Below the pieces are notes generated by a model. That model was not told the DNA's origin. It ran no database searches and worked only from the letters and a program-made list of their open reading frames with translations. Positions 17,346-26,006 of a DNA stretch of 64,000 bases are shown here, piece by piece. Every line of letters begins with the position of its first letter. The first letter of the stretch is position 1. Both the position numbers and the translations under genes were made by a program. Source of the DNA: DAOUKH01 sp965261455 (GTDB lineage Bacteria > Chloroflexota > Dehalococcoidia > SHYB01); NCBI GenBank assembly GCA_965261455.1, contig OZ253453.1, forward strand, positions 186,001-250,000. Reading direction: 5' to 3'.

Positions 17346-19043
17346 CTAGCGGTACCAGCCGCTCCGCAAGACCACCGCGGGGAGGTCGCCCGTCTCCTTG
17401 CCGCCCTCGATGGTGAGACGGCCGTTCACCAGCACGTGCTCGACGCCGTCGGCGTTCTGCACCCAACGAGTGTCGCCGCCGGGGAGGTCGTTCTTCGGCT
17501 CCTTGTAGTGCGTTTCGAGCTTGTCGATGTCGAAGACGGCGATGTCGGCCTTCATGCCCGGCTTCAACACGCCGCGGTCCTTCAGGCCGATCCAACGCGC
17601 GTGGTCGGCCGTCACCTTCTTGACGCCGTGTTCGAGGTCCATCACGCCGTTCTCGACCACCCACTTCTTCAGGAAGTAGGAGGCCTCGCCGCTCTTGCAC
17701 TCGCTGGCGATGTGCGCGCCGGCGTCGGAGTTCATCGGCGAGACGTGGGCGTGGTTGAGCAGCGGCGCACGCGACTCGTCGGCGAGCCACTTGTCCTCGG
17801 GCATGAAGCGCATCTCGAACATCGTCTCGCCGTCCTCGGCGAGAGCGAGGTCGAGTAGCACGTCCGCCTTGTGCTTGCCCGTCTCGGCGGCGAGCTGCGG
17901 GATCGTCTTCCCGTTGAGGCCTCGTTTCGACTCGGTGGCCGCCTTGTGTACCGTGAAGTACTCCCACACGATGCGGGGCCGGCGCATGTGGCGCGCGTCC
18001 ATCGTGGGCTCGGCGTCGATCTCGTCGCGCAGCCGTTGCCGGATCGAGGTGTCGGCGAAGCGGGCGCGCCGTTCCTCCGGCGTCTTGCCCATGATCTCGA
18101 ACCACGTGTCCATGCTGTTGAACGTCGTCGTGCCCGAGTTGATGCTGAAGATCTTGTAGAACGGCTGCGACGCCACGACGCCGTAGATCTCGGCGCCCTT
18201 TGTCCGCGAGTCCGCCATGAAGTCCCACGCGTCGGAGTTGCTGACGCCGTTGAGCTGGATGGTGGTCCCGCTGCGTATGGCGAGGTTGAAGATGAGCTCC
18301 TTGTCCTCTTTGCTCATCCCCGCGAAGAGCCCCTGCGGGATCAGGCCCATCGCCGTGGCGTTGAGCGACTTGAGCTCGTCGGCCAGGCCGTAGAGCTCCT
18401 CGGGCGCGGCCTGACGGCTCGGGACCGGCTCGCCGCGCGCCCCGAAGTGGCTCGGCGCCCGCGACGTGGTGAGCCCGAACGCGCCCGCCTCGACGCCGGC
18501 GCGAAGGACGCGCCGCATCTCGGCGATCTCGTCCTCGGTGGCCTCCCGCTCCAGGGCCGCCTCGCCCATCACGTAGTAGCGCAGCGTCGAGTGGCCCACC
18601 ATGGTCACCGCGTTGACGCCCAAGCCCTTGTCCATGCTCTCGAGATACTCGGCGGTGGTTACCCAGTCCCAGGGCAGGTTCTCCTGGAAGATCTTGGGCG
18701 CGATCTCCTCCACCTGACCGAACATTTGAATGATGTACTCGCGGTCTTCGGGCTTTATCGGCGCCAGCGTGTAGCCGCAGTTGCCCATCAGCACTGTGGT
18801 CACGCCGTGCCACGAGGAGGAGGTGCCCCGCGGCTCCCAGAGAAGCTGGCCGTCGAGGTGGGTGTGAGGGTCGATGATTCCCGGCGTCACCACGAGCCCT
18901 GAGGCGTCGACGGTCTCGCCGGTGGTGCTCAGGCCGGACCCGATCTCCACGATCTCCGAGTCGCGTACCAGCACGTCCGCTTCGTACCGAGGCTCGCCGG
19001 TCCCGTCGACCACCGTGCCGCCCTTGATGAGGATTTCGCTCAT
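17346..19043 (-). CDS. N-acyl-D-amino-acid deacylase-type amidohydrolase
   Basis: 565-residue member of the D-aminoacylase branch of the amidohydrolase superfamily. The N-terminus (ILIKGGTVVDGTGEPRYEAD) is the small beta-domain; DPHTHLDGQ binds the metal; GNCG, MVGHSTLR and MNSDAGAHIASE are further signature blocks. The C-terminus has ADIAVFDIDKL. Length is normal for the family. It heads the operon containing the epimerase, SDR and lipoprotein genes. Its C-terminal block is homologous to the partial gene at 1-606. The natural substrate may be an amide, carbamate or hydantoin-like compound. Confidence 0.9.
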   Translation of the reverse strand: MSEILIKGGTVVDGTGEPRYEADVLVRDSEIVEIGSGLSTTGETVDASGLVVTPGIIDPHTHLDGQLLWEPRGTSSSWHGVTTVLMGNCGYTLAPIKPEDREYIIQMFGQVEEIAPKIFQENLPWDWVTTAEYLESMDKGLGVNAVTMVGHSTLRYYVMGEAALEREATEDEIAEMRRVLRAGVEAGAFGLTTSRAPSHFGARGEPVPSRQAAPEELYGLADELKSLNATAMGLIPQGLFAGMSKEDKELIFNLAIRSGTTIQLNGVSNSDAWDFMADSRTKGAEIYGVVASQPFYKIFSINSGTTTFNSMDTWFEIMGKTPEERRARFADTSIRQRLRDEIDAEPTMDARHMRRPRIVWEYFTVHKAATESKRGLNGKTIPQLAAETGKHKADVLLDLALAEDGETMFEMRFMPEDKWLADESRAPLLNHAHVSPMNSDAGAHIASECKSGEASYFLKKWVVENGVMDLEHGVKKVTADHARWIGLKDRGVLKPGMKADIAVFDIDKLETHYKEPKNDLPGGDTRWVQNADGVEHVLVNGRLTIEGGKETGDLPAVVLRSGWYR

Positions 19044-19263
19044 GCCGAGTCCCCTTTCGCTCGCGTGGAGTTCAGGTCGCCAGTGTACGCCATCGGCCCA
19101 AGGGAAGGAAGATCTATGTCCAAGGTGTCAGGTTGGCCTACCGTCAGGATTGCTTGACTGACGACTGAGAGTTGAGACATGGTTCCCTAGACAACGCGCC
19201 GATCGCAAGTGAGAATGACGTTCTCAGGATGAACGCATTGATTGGGGCGTCGCTGGATTTGAC

Positions 19264-20556
19264 ATGACACGTCCGTTTCAGCTGGAGTTGTTTCCCGAAG
19301 CTGAACCGCCTCGCCATAAGGAAAGCACTTCAGGAAGCTTCGTTGACAACATGCAGCTTCCGGTGCATCGGTGGTTCCGGTTTAGCGCCGGGTTCAGTGG
19401 CGCGTGGGCTAGGAATGTCATAGCGCAGGAAGCCGCGAACGCCGAGGTTCGGGTATTCGATCCATTTGCGGGAAGCGGCACGACGCTCATCGCCTCCGAG
19501 CAATGTGGAGTTCCTGCTCAAGGTATTGATCCCCATCCATTCGCTGGCCGAGTCGCTAGGGCCAAGCTGGCGTATCGGTCGTCCCCTGACGAATTCGTCC
19601 AACGCGCGACAGAGATCGTGACCATTGCTGAACGGTGCAGTCCTAACGTGGAACGCTACGCTCCTCTCATACAGAAGTGTTACACGAGCGATGCGCTTGC
19701 GGAGCTTGATTCTCTGAGGCAAGCTGTCGTCGACAATGACAACGGCGACCCCACATCTCAACTAGTGTGGCTTACGCTTGCTTCCATCCTCCGATCCACT
19801 GCTCACGTCGGTACTGCTAATTGGCAGTATATTTTGCCAAATAAGCGCAAAGCAAAAGTCAAGAGACCACTAGCGGCGTATGAAGAGATGGCGCACATAA
19901 TCTACCAGGATATGCATGCCCTTTCGCACCTTAATGGACCACGCGCTGTATTTGATACAGATGACGCTCGATCATGTGAAAAGATACCTCGGAACTCGTT
20001 CAACCTGGTAGTCACATCCCCACCCTATCCAAACAACTACGATTACGCAGATGCGACGCGCTTGGAGATGACATTTTTTGGCGAGATAGAAAGCTGGGGA
20101 GACCTCCAACAGAGTGTGCGACGGCATCTGCTCAGGTCTTGCACACAGCATGTCCCTGAAAGGGCAGTTAACATCGAAGCCGTGATTGAGCAAGAAGAAG
20201 TTAGTTCAATCCGTGAAGAACTAAGAGAGGTTTGCGAAAAACTCGCAAAAATCCGTTTGGGTCGCGGCGGCAAGAAAACTTACCACAATATGGTTGCATG
20301 CTACTTCTTCGACTTGGCCCAGGTCTGGCGGGCGCTTCGGCGAGTCTTAGACTCGCCCTCAAGGGTCTGCTTCGTGATAGGAGACTCTGCGCCCTACGGT
20401 GTGTATGTGCCTGTCATCAGGTGGCTTGGCCGTCTCGCGCTCGCGGCCGGCTTTAACTCATTCTTGTTCGAGAAAACTCGCGACCGGAATACAAAATGGA
20501 AAAACAGAAAGCACAGAGTCCCGTTGTGCGAAGGTCGTCTGTGGGTGGAGGGATAA
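19264..20556 (+). CDS. type II DNA methyltransferase (SPPY motif)
   Basis: 430-residue amino-methyltransferase. Motif I (DPFAGSGTT, residues 66-74) binds AdoMet, followed by GIDPHPFAGRVARAK; motif IV is TSPPYPNNYDY at residues 251-261. SPPY is typical of N4-cytosine enzymes, but some N6-adenine enzymes share it. Motif I comes before motif IV, with a ~175-residue region between. The gene is visibly AT-richer than its neighbours and is followed after 9 nt by a nuclease gene, which together make an R-M pair acquired by transfer. The recognition site cannot be predicted. Confidence 0.9.
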   Translation: MTRPFQLELFPEAEPPRHKESTSGSFVDNMQLPVHRWFRFSAGFSGAWARNVIAQEAANAEVRVFDPFAGSGTTLIASEQCGVPAQGIDPHPFAGRVARAKLAYRSSPDEFVQRATEIVTIAERCSPNVERYAPLIQKCYTSDALAELDSLRQAVVDNDNGDPTSQLVWLTLASILRSTAHVGTANWQYILPNKRKAKVKRPLAAYEEMAHIIYQDMHALSHLNGPRAVFDTDDARSCEKIPRNSFNLVVTSPPYPNNYDYADATRLEMTFFGEIESWGDLQQSVRRHLLRSCTQHVPERAVNIEAVIEQEEVSSIREELREVCEKLAKIRLGRGGKKTYHNMVACYFFDLAQVWRALRRVLDSPSRVCFVIGDSAPYGVYVPVIRWLGRLALAAGFNSFLFEKTRDRNTKWKNRKHRVPLCEGRLWVEG

Positions 20557-20565
20557 GACCCTGTC

Positions 20566-21429
20566 ATGGCGCAGTCGCCCGCACACCGACTCGGACAAAT
20601 CATCGGAGAGCGGCTTGAGAATGCGATTCAAGAACCGCTTCAAGAGGTTGCGAATGAATTTGGACTATACTTGGACTACAAGCACGTCCGCCCCGCCCGT
20701 GGAGGGAAGAGGAAGGTATCATGGAAGGACTCACGGGGCAACGTGCATGATCTTGACTATGTGCTAGAAGAAGGAGGCTCTGAGGATATACTGGGCCGAC
20801 CACGAGCCTTTATAGAATCCGCTTGGCGTCGGTATACCAAGCATTCCCGGAACAAGGCTCAGGAAATCCAAGGCGCGATTACACCACTCGCCGAGACGTA
20901 TCGTGATTCCAATCCTTTCCTTGGCGTAGTTCTCGGCGGCGTTTTCACGGAAGGCTCCTTGGAACAGTTCCGCTCGCATAAATTCAAGCTGATTTACTGC
21001 TCCTATGCATCGATTGCCAAAGCATTTGCGAGTGAAGGAGTTGACATATGCTGGAGCGAAAAGACAAGTGAGAAGAAGTTAGAGAGCATTGTCAGAAAAC
21101 TTGAAAAACTGACTTCTAGAAAGCTTAAGCGGATCTCGGAAGAGATTTGCCGAGCCCATGCGGAACAATTTGACGCCTTCTTTGAAAGCATCCGCTCCTC
21201 TTTGGGACGTCAGGTTGAGCGTATCTCCATAGTGGCCTTGTCAGGCATACAGGAAGCAGTAACTTCCATTGTGGATGCCATTAGGTTTGTCGAACAGTAT
21301 GACGAAGCATCTGCTGCAACAGAATTTGTTCGGTACGAGTTGAACGTGCGATACTCGAATGGCGATGAAGTGCGCGGTATGTTTCAAGAGAAGAACGGAG
21401 CTGTTGAATTTCTCCGCTCGCTTGGATAG
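20566..21429 (+). CDS. type II restriction endonuclease-like protein
   Basis: 287-residue protein adjacent to the methyltransferase. The region HDLDYVLE (D62/D64) followed by AFIESAWRRYTKHSRNKAQ (E84, K92) looks like a PD-(D/E)XK catalytic core, though with a variant ExA in place of ExK. The E-SAWRRYTKHS...KAQEI block is conserved in nucleases that accompany SPPY methyltransferases. A long coiled helix follows (EKKLESIVRKLEKLTSRKLK). It shares the lower GC content of the methylase and is probably translated from the same mRNA. Cleavage specificity is unknown. Confidence 0.75.
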   Translation: MAQSPAHRLGQIIGERLENAIQEPLQEVANEFGLYLDYKHVRPARGGKRKVSWKDSRGNVHDLDYVLEEGGSEDILGRPRAFIESAWRRYTKHSRNKAQEIQGAITPLAETYRDSNPFLGVVLGGVFTEGSLEQFRSHKFKLIYCSYASIAKAFASEGVDICWSEKTSEKKLESIVRKLEKLTSRKLKRISEEICRAHAEQFDAFFESIRSSLGRQVERISIVALSGIQEAVTSIVDAIRFVEQYDEASAATEFVRYELNVRYSNGDEVRGMFQEKNGAVEFLRSLG

Positions 21430-21593
21430 AGAGCCCGCGGACTACTCCACCGACTCGCCCACAAGCTCGCGAAAGGCCACAACTTCTACTTCCCCGGCTT
21501 CGCCTACTGTCTGGACGCCTCCTCTTTGGGTAGCTGAGAGAGCGTACAGACTAAGGAATAGGTGCCATCGCAACCGGGTCCAGGGGAGGGGCG

Positions 21594-22493
21594 CTAGTCG
21601 ATAACCCCCAGCTTGCGGGCGAAGTCCAGGCCCTGGCGCGCGGTGTGGATGTGGGCCTCGTCGACGAGGCCGTCCTCGAAGCGGACGGCTCCTCGGCCCT
21701 CGGCCCACGCCGCCTCCATCGTCACGAGGGTCTTGCGCCAGCTCTCGATCTCCTCCGGCGTGGGGGTGAAGACCTCGTTGAGGATGGGCACGTGCGTGGG
21801 GTGGATGCACGTCATCCCCACGTAGCCGAGGTCGCGGGTCTGGTTGGCGAAGGCGCGCAGTCCTTCGAGGTTCCCGATTTGGCTCCACTGCCCGCTCATC
21901 GGGTAGGGGACGCCGGCGGCGCGCACGTCGAGCAGCACCTTGGAACGGAAGTAGAGCGATTCCAGGCCCTCCGGCGTCCAGCGGTAGCCGATCGAGCGGA
22001 CGATGTCGCCCCGCCGCGACACGCCCGATCCCAAGTAGGCGATCCGCTTCGAGGCGGTGGCGATCTCGTAGGACTGGCGTATCGCCCCGGCGGATTCGAG
22101 CAGCGGCGTGATGACGATGCGGCCCTCGGGGAGCCCGCGCTCACGTTCGAGCTCGGTGAGGATGGCGTCGACCGCCGCCACGTCTTCGGGGCCGCGCGTC
22201 TGCGGGATCATCACGCCGTTGAGGCCGGCGCAGACGATGGCTTCGAGGTCGGCGCGGTTCTTGGCCGACGCGGGGCCCGATACGCGCACCACCCGTTGCG
22301 GGCCGGTGCCGCCGGTCTCTTCGAGCACGCGGCGCACGATCTCGCGTCCCTTGGGGAGCTCGGCGGGCGGCATCGCGCCCTCCATGTCGAAGATCAACCC
22401 GTCGGACCCGTACTTGGGAGCCTCGCGCATCCAATCTTCACGGTTGCCCGGCACGAAGAGCAGACTGCGAATTGGCTTGGGGTCAATCGGCAT
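21594..22493 (-). CDS. CitE/HpcH-type acyl-CoA lyase
   Basis: 299-residue TIM-barrel protein of the HpcH/HpaI aldolase-citrate lyase beta family. RSLLFVPGNREDWM, IFDMEGAMPP, VMIPQTRG and TCIHPTHVP are signature blocks. Members cleave or form malyl-CoA, citramalyl-CoA or similar esters with a divalent metal. The start at 22493 is fixed by AAGGAG spaced 5-6 nt upstream; a longer in-frame extension upstream overlaps the promoter region of the divergent CoA-transferase. In the metal-binding DLEDA motif the second acid is Gly-flanked (DMEGA), unlike the paralogue at 25040, so its specificity may differ. Confidence 0.9.
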   Translation of the reverse strand: MPIDPKPIRSLLFVPGNREDWMREAPKYGSDGLIFDMEGAMPPAELPKGREIVRRVLEETGGTGPQRVVRVSGPASAKNRADLEAIVCAGLNGVMIPQTRGPEDVAAVDAILTELERERGLPEGRIVITPLLESAGAIRQSYEIATASKRIAYLGSGVSRRGDIVRSIGYRWTPEGLESLYFRSKVLLDVRAAGVPYPMSGQWSQIGNLEGLRAFANQTRDLGYVGMTCIHPTHVPILNEVFTPTPEEIESWRKTLVTMEAAWAEGRGAVRFEDGLVDEAHIHTARQGLDFARKLGVID

Positions 22494-22637
22494 GGGGGTC
22501 TCCTTTAGCGTCGGACGCATTTTCGCCCCAACCTTACCCGTAAAGGCCTCGTTTGCGTAGCCCTTTGGGGGGAACCATCTTGTTGGTGGAAACCATCTTG
22601 GCGCCCGCGGGCGGATTGCTAGCGGCGGCGTATCCAC

Positions 22638-22643
22638 TACAAT
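22638..22643 (+). promoter_or_regulatory. TACAAT -10 element for CoA-transferase/lyase operon
   Basis: TACAAT lies 38 nt before the ATG of the fused CoA-transferase, which also has a good Shine-Dalgarno (GCGGAGG). It lies in the 187-bp divergent gap shared with the CitE-type gene. The -35 box is not clear. Confidence 0.35.
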
Positions 22644-22680
22644 ACGGGCGATAGGGCCAAGCCCGAAGCGGAGGTAACAC

Positions 22681-25023
22681 ATGACGACGGCGCTTGAAGG
22701 TATGCGGGTACTGGAGCTGAGCGTGAGCATGTCCGGCTCGATGGCCGGGATGTTCCTGACGGAGAACGGCGCACAGGTCATCAAGGTCGAACCTCCGGGC
22801 GGAGACCCTACGCGGGGGAGCTCGGGATTCCTGGTGCGGAACCGCGGCAAGAAGAGCGCGGTCATCGATCTGAAGACTGCCGACGGCTTGGCGACGTTCA
22901 AGCAGCTCGCCGCCGGCGCCGACGGTGTGATCGAAGACTTTGCCCCCGGCGTCGCCGACCGGTTGGGCGTGGGCTATGACGCCCTCCGCGAGGTCAACCC
23001 TAGCCTCGTCTACGCTTCGATCACGGCGTTCGGCGAGGTCGGCCCCTACCGCGACCTGCCGGGCTACGAGCCGATCGTGGCGGCGAAGACGGGCCGCATG
23101 ATCTCCCAGGAGGGCTTCCGCGAGGGCCCCATCTACACACCCACGCCGATCTCCTCCTACGGCTCGGCGGCCATCGCCGTGCAAGGACTGCTCGCCGCGC
23201 TCTACGCCCGCAAGACCACAGGCGTGGGGCAGCGCGTCGACGTGAGCCACCTCGCCGCGCTCACCGCCTACGACATGGGCGGCTTTCTCCATAGGATGCA
23301 CGCGAACGACGAGGACGACGGTCCCGCGTTCGGCGTGATCCCGCTGGCGTTCATGACCGCCGAATGCAGCGACGGACGCTTCATTCAGATGTGCAGCCGC
23401 CAGCCCCACCTCTTCCGCAACTGGATGCGCGTCCTCGGGCTTGAGCACCTGTACGACGATCCCGCGTTCAATGACATGCCCGACCGGTTCCCCACCCGCC
23501 GCGACCTCCAAGCCGTGGTGGAGATGGTCGAGACACGCATGAAGGAGAAGACCTTCGACGAGTGGATGGAGATCTTCACCAACGACGACGTCGGCGGCGA
23601 CCCGTTCCTCGGCGCGCAGGAGTACTTGGACCACGAGCAGACCACCGCCAACGGCCGGCGTCAGACGGTCGTCGAACCGGGTATCGGCGAGACGGTGCAG
23701 ATCGGGCCGCTGGCCAACTTGTCCGAGACGCCCTCGGTCGTTGGCGTGCCCGCGCCGAGCCTGGGGCAGCACACCGACGAGATCGTGGCGTCGCTCGCAA
23801 CGGCCCCGATACGAGTCACGGCGCCGACGGGTAAGACGGTGCGGAGGCCGCTCGACGGCGTCACCGTCCTCGAGTGCGCTTACTTCTACGCCGCGCCCTT
23901 CTCGATGACGCTGCTCGCCGAGCTGGGGGCGCGCATCATCAAGGTCGAGCCGAACGCCGGCGACCCGATGCGCCGCAACTGGTCGTCGACGTACAGCAAG
24001 TCGGCGGCGAGCAAAGAGAGCGTGGTCCTCAATCTGAAGACGGAAGAGGGCCGCGAGATCGTCCACAAGATCGCCGCCAAGGCCGACCTCTTCCTGCACA
24101 ACTTCCGTCCCACCGGCGTGGTGGAGAAGCTGCAGATCGACTACAAGACGCTGAGCGCGATCAACCCGAGGCTGGTGTACATCTACGGCTCGTGCTACGG
24201 CACGAACGGGCCTTGGAGGCGCCGGCCCGGCTTCCATTCGTCGCCAAGCGCCATCGCGGGCTCAGGGATCATCGAATCGGGGTTCGGCAATCCGCCCAAG
24301 GACCGCGTCTTCCCCGACCCCGTCGGCGCGTTGGGCGTCGCGACGGCGGCGATGATTGGGCTCCATTCGCGCGACCGCACCGGCAAGGGACAGTACGTCG
24401 AGACGACGATGCTGAGTTCCTTGGCCTACGTCGTTTCGTCGTGGGGCTTGCAGTACGAAGGGAAGCCCGCCAACCCGATCCCCGATCAGGGGCAGCACGG
24501 CTACAACGCCCTGCACTGGCTCTACGAGTGCGGGGACGGCTGGCTCTTCTTGATGTGCCCCAAGGAGGAGCACTGGACCGTGGTCGCCGAGGCCGCCGGG
24601 CTCGCCGGCGACGCGCGCTTCGCCACCGCGGAGTCGCGCATGGCGAACGACGAGGCGCTGCGCGCCGCCCTCGGCGCGGCCTTCGCCCGCCGCCCCGCCG
24701 CGCAGTGGGAGGACATCCTGCTCCATGCGGGCGTCCCCGCGGTGCGCGCCGACGGCACGCCGCATCACGAGTTCATGCTCAACGACCCCCAGGTGCGCCT
24801 CAACGACCTCGCCCGCGAGGACGAGCTTCCCGAGCACGGCAAGTTCTGGCGCAGCGCCCCGGTCTACCACTTCTCCGAGTACGAGACCCGCTTCGAGACA
24901 CCGCGCCCGCTGGGCTTCGCCACCGAGAGCGTCCTCCGCGAGTTCGGCTACTCCGACCGCCAGATCGACGAGCTGAGCGAGAAGGGCGTGACGACCGCGG
25001 TGGGCCACGGCCTCCCCGCCTAA
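22681..25023 (+). CDS. double-domain CaiB/BaiF family III CoA-transferase
   Basis: 780 residues with two family III domains. Half 1 opens with LEGMRVLELSVSMSGSMAG and has RVDVSHLAA near residue 186. Half 2 opens near residue 389 (LDGVTVLECAYFYAAP) with GARIIKVEPNAGDPMRR. At the position of the conserved V-D-V-S block, half 2 reads YVETTMLSS (near residue 573), so Asp is replaced by Glu and the two halves may not be equivalent. A CitE-type lyase gene follows 16 nt downstream and another lies divergently upstream. This suggests a CoA-transfer then lyase route, as for citramalate or methylmalate-like acids; the substrate is inferred. Confidence 0.93.
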   Translation: MTTALEGMRVLELSVSMSGSMAGMFLTENGAQVIKVEPPGGDPTRGSSGFLVRNRGKKSAVIDLKTADGLATFKQLAAGADGVIEDFAPGVADRLGVGYDALREVNPSLVYASITAFGEVGPYRDLPGYEPIVAAKTGRMISQEGFREGPIYTPTPISSYGSAAIAVQGLLAALYARKTTGVGQRVDVSHLAALTAYDMGGFLHRMHANDEDDGPAFGVIPLAFMTAECSDGRFIQMCSRQPHLFRNWMRVLGLEHLYDDPAFNDMPDRFPTRRDLQAVVEMVETRMKEKTFDEWMEIFTNDDVGGDPFLGAQEYLDHEQTTANGRRQTVVEPGIGETVQIGPLANLSETPSVVGVPAPSLGQHTDEIVASLATAPIRVTAPTGKTVRRPLDGVTVLECAYFYAAPFSMTLLAELGARIIKVEPNAGDPMRRNWSSTYSKSAASKESVVLNLKTEEGREIVHKIAAKADLFLHNFRPTGVVEKLQIDYKTLSAINPRLVYIYGSCYGTNGPWRRRPGFHSSPSAIAGSGIIESGFGNPPKDRVFPDPVGALGVATAAMIGLHSRDRTGKGQYVETTMLSSLAYVVSSWGLQYEGKPANPIPDQGQHGYNALHWLYECGDGWLFLMCPKEEHWTVVAEAAGLAGDARFATAESRMANDEALRAALGAAFARRPAAQWEDILLHAGVPAVRADGTPHHEFMLNDPQVRLNDLAREDELPEHGKFWRSAPVYHFSEYETRFETPRPLGFATESVLREFGYSDRQIDELSEKGVTTAVGHGLPA

Positions 25024-25039
25024 GGATCCTGGAGGCGTT

Positions 25040-25954
25040 GTGCCCGGAGATGTCATGAAAAGAAACGAACCGCAGCCGCTGCGCACGATTCTCTTCGTGC
25101 CGGGCAACAAAGAGGACTGGATGCGGAAGGCGGTCAAGTACGGCGCCGACGCGCTGGTCTTCGACCTCGAGGACGCCGTCCCCGAGGCGCACCGCTCCCA
25201 GGCCCGCGAGATGGTCCGCCGTGTCACCGAAGAACTCGCCGCCCAGGGCTATACGATCTTCGTCCGCGTGAACGGCATCGACACGTTCGAGACCGGCGAC
25301 GACCTCGAAGCGGCGGTCTGCGAGGGCCTCCATGGCATCTTCCTGCCCAAGACGCGCGGCCCCGAGGACATCGTGGCCGCCGCGACACTGCTGGAGCACT
25401 TCGAGCATCGGGCCGGCCTCCCCATCGGTCGCACCCTGATCAATCCGCTGCTGGAGACGGCGCAGTCGATACGGCTCGCTTACGAGATCGGGACGACGTC
25501 GCCGCGCGTCGCCTACATGGGCTACGGCTCGGCCAAGGACGGCGACGGGGCGCGGGCCATCGGCTACACCTGGACGCCGGAAGGCGCGGAGTCGCTGCAC
25601 ATAAGGGGCTCGGTGCTGGTGGACGCGCGGGCCGCCAACGTCGCCTACCCCATCACGGGCTTATGGCCCCACGTCGGCGAGCACGAGGGACTGCGCGCCA
25701 TGGCCGTCGAGTCCAAGAACCTGGGCTACGACGGCATGATGTGCATCCACCCCAGCCACGTCCCGATCATCAACGAAGTCTTCTCCCCCACGGGCGAGGA
25801 GATCGAGGAATGGAAAGGCGTGATCGCCGCCCTAGCCGAAGCCGAAGCCGCCGGCACCACAGCCATCCAACGCGACGGCTTCCTCATCGACACCGCAATG
25901 GTCCGCGTAGCCAAGGAGCGGCTGGAGCACGCCAAGAAGCTCGGGCTGGCGTAG
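25040..25954 (+). CDS. CitE/HpcH-type acyl-CoA lyase
   Basis: 304 residues. It has RTILFVPGNKEDWMRK, the metal-binding VFDLEDAVP, GIFLPKTRGPEDI, NPLLETAQSIR and MCIHPSHVP, all standard for malyl/citramalyl-CoA lyase-like proteins. The start chosen is GTG at 25040, with GGAGG 6 nt upstream; an ATG five codons later is a possible alternative. It is in an operon with the fused CoA-transferase. It is a close paralogue of the gene at 21594, and both share the C-terminal aldolase layout. Reaction: probable reversible cleavage of a 3-hydroxyacyl-CoA; direction and substrate unknown. Confidence 0.92.
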   Translation: MPGDVMKRNEPQPLRTILFVPGNKEDWMRKAVKYGADALVFDLEDAVPEAHRSQAREMVRRVTEELAAQGYTIFVRVNGIDTFETGDDLEAAVCEGLHGIFLPKTRGPEDIVAAATLLEHFEHRAGLPIGRTLINPLLETAQSIRLAYEIGTTSPRVAYMGYGSAKDGDGARAIGYTWTPEGAESLHIRGSVLVDARAANVAYPITGLWPHVGEHEGLRAMAVESKNLGYDGMMCIHPSHVPIINEVFSPTGEEIEEWKGVIAALAEAEAAGTTAIQRDGFLIDTAMVRVAKERLEHAKKLGLA

Positions 25955-25960
25955 GCGGGG

Positions 25961-25997
25961 GCCCGCCATTCTTGGCCGGCATAAGCCAAGGGCGGGC
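25961..25997. terminator. hairpin between convergent genes
   Basis: GCCCGCC (25961-25967) pairs with GGCGGGC (25991-25997), and CTTGGC (25971-25976) with GCCAAG (25985-25990), leaving a 3-nt bulge and an 8-nt loop. It sits just after the lyase stop (+) and before the stop of the Cys-rich gene (-). No U tract. Confidence 0.5.
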
Positions 25998-26006
25998 AAC
26001 ACGCCC

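Noticed and set aside
16384..18813. Long (809-codon) frame including the epimerase gene
   Set aside because: Only the part from 17307 downwards matches a protein family; the rest is another frame of the D-aminoacylase gene.
21430..21593. Possible small gene after the restriction-endonuclease-like gene
   Set aside because: No frame with a ribosome site or conserved composition; it looks like spacer of the inserted R-M unit.
22534..24237. 567-codon frame antisense to the fused CoA-transferase
   Set aside because: Shadow of GC-rich third positions; Arg/Gly/Val/His-rich with no fold motifs.
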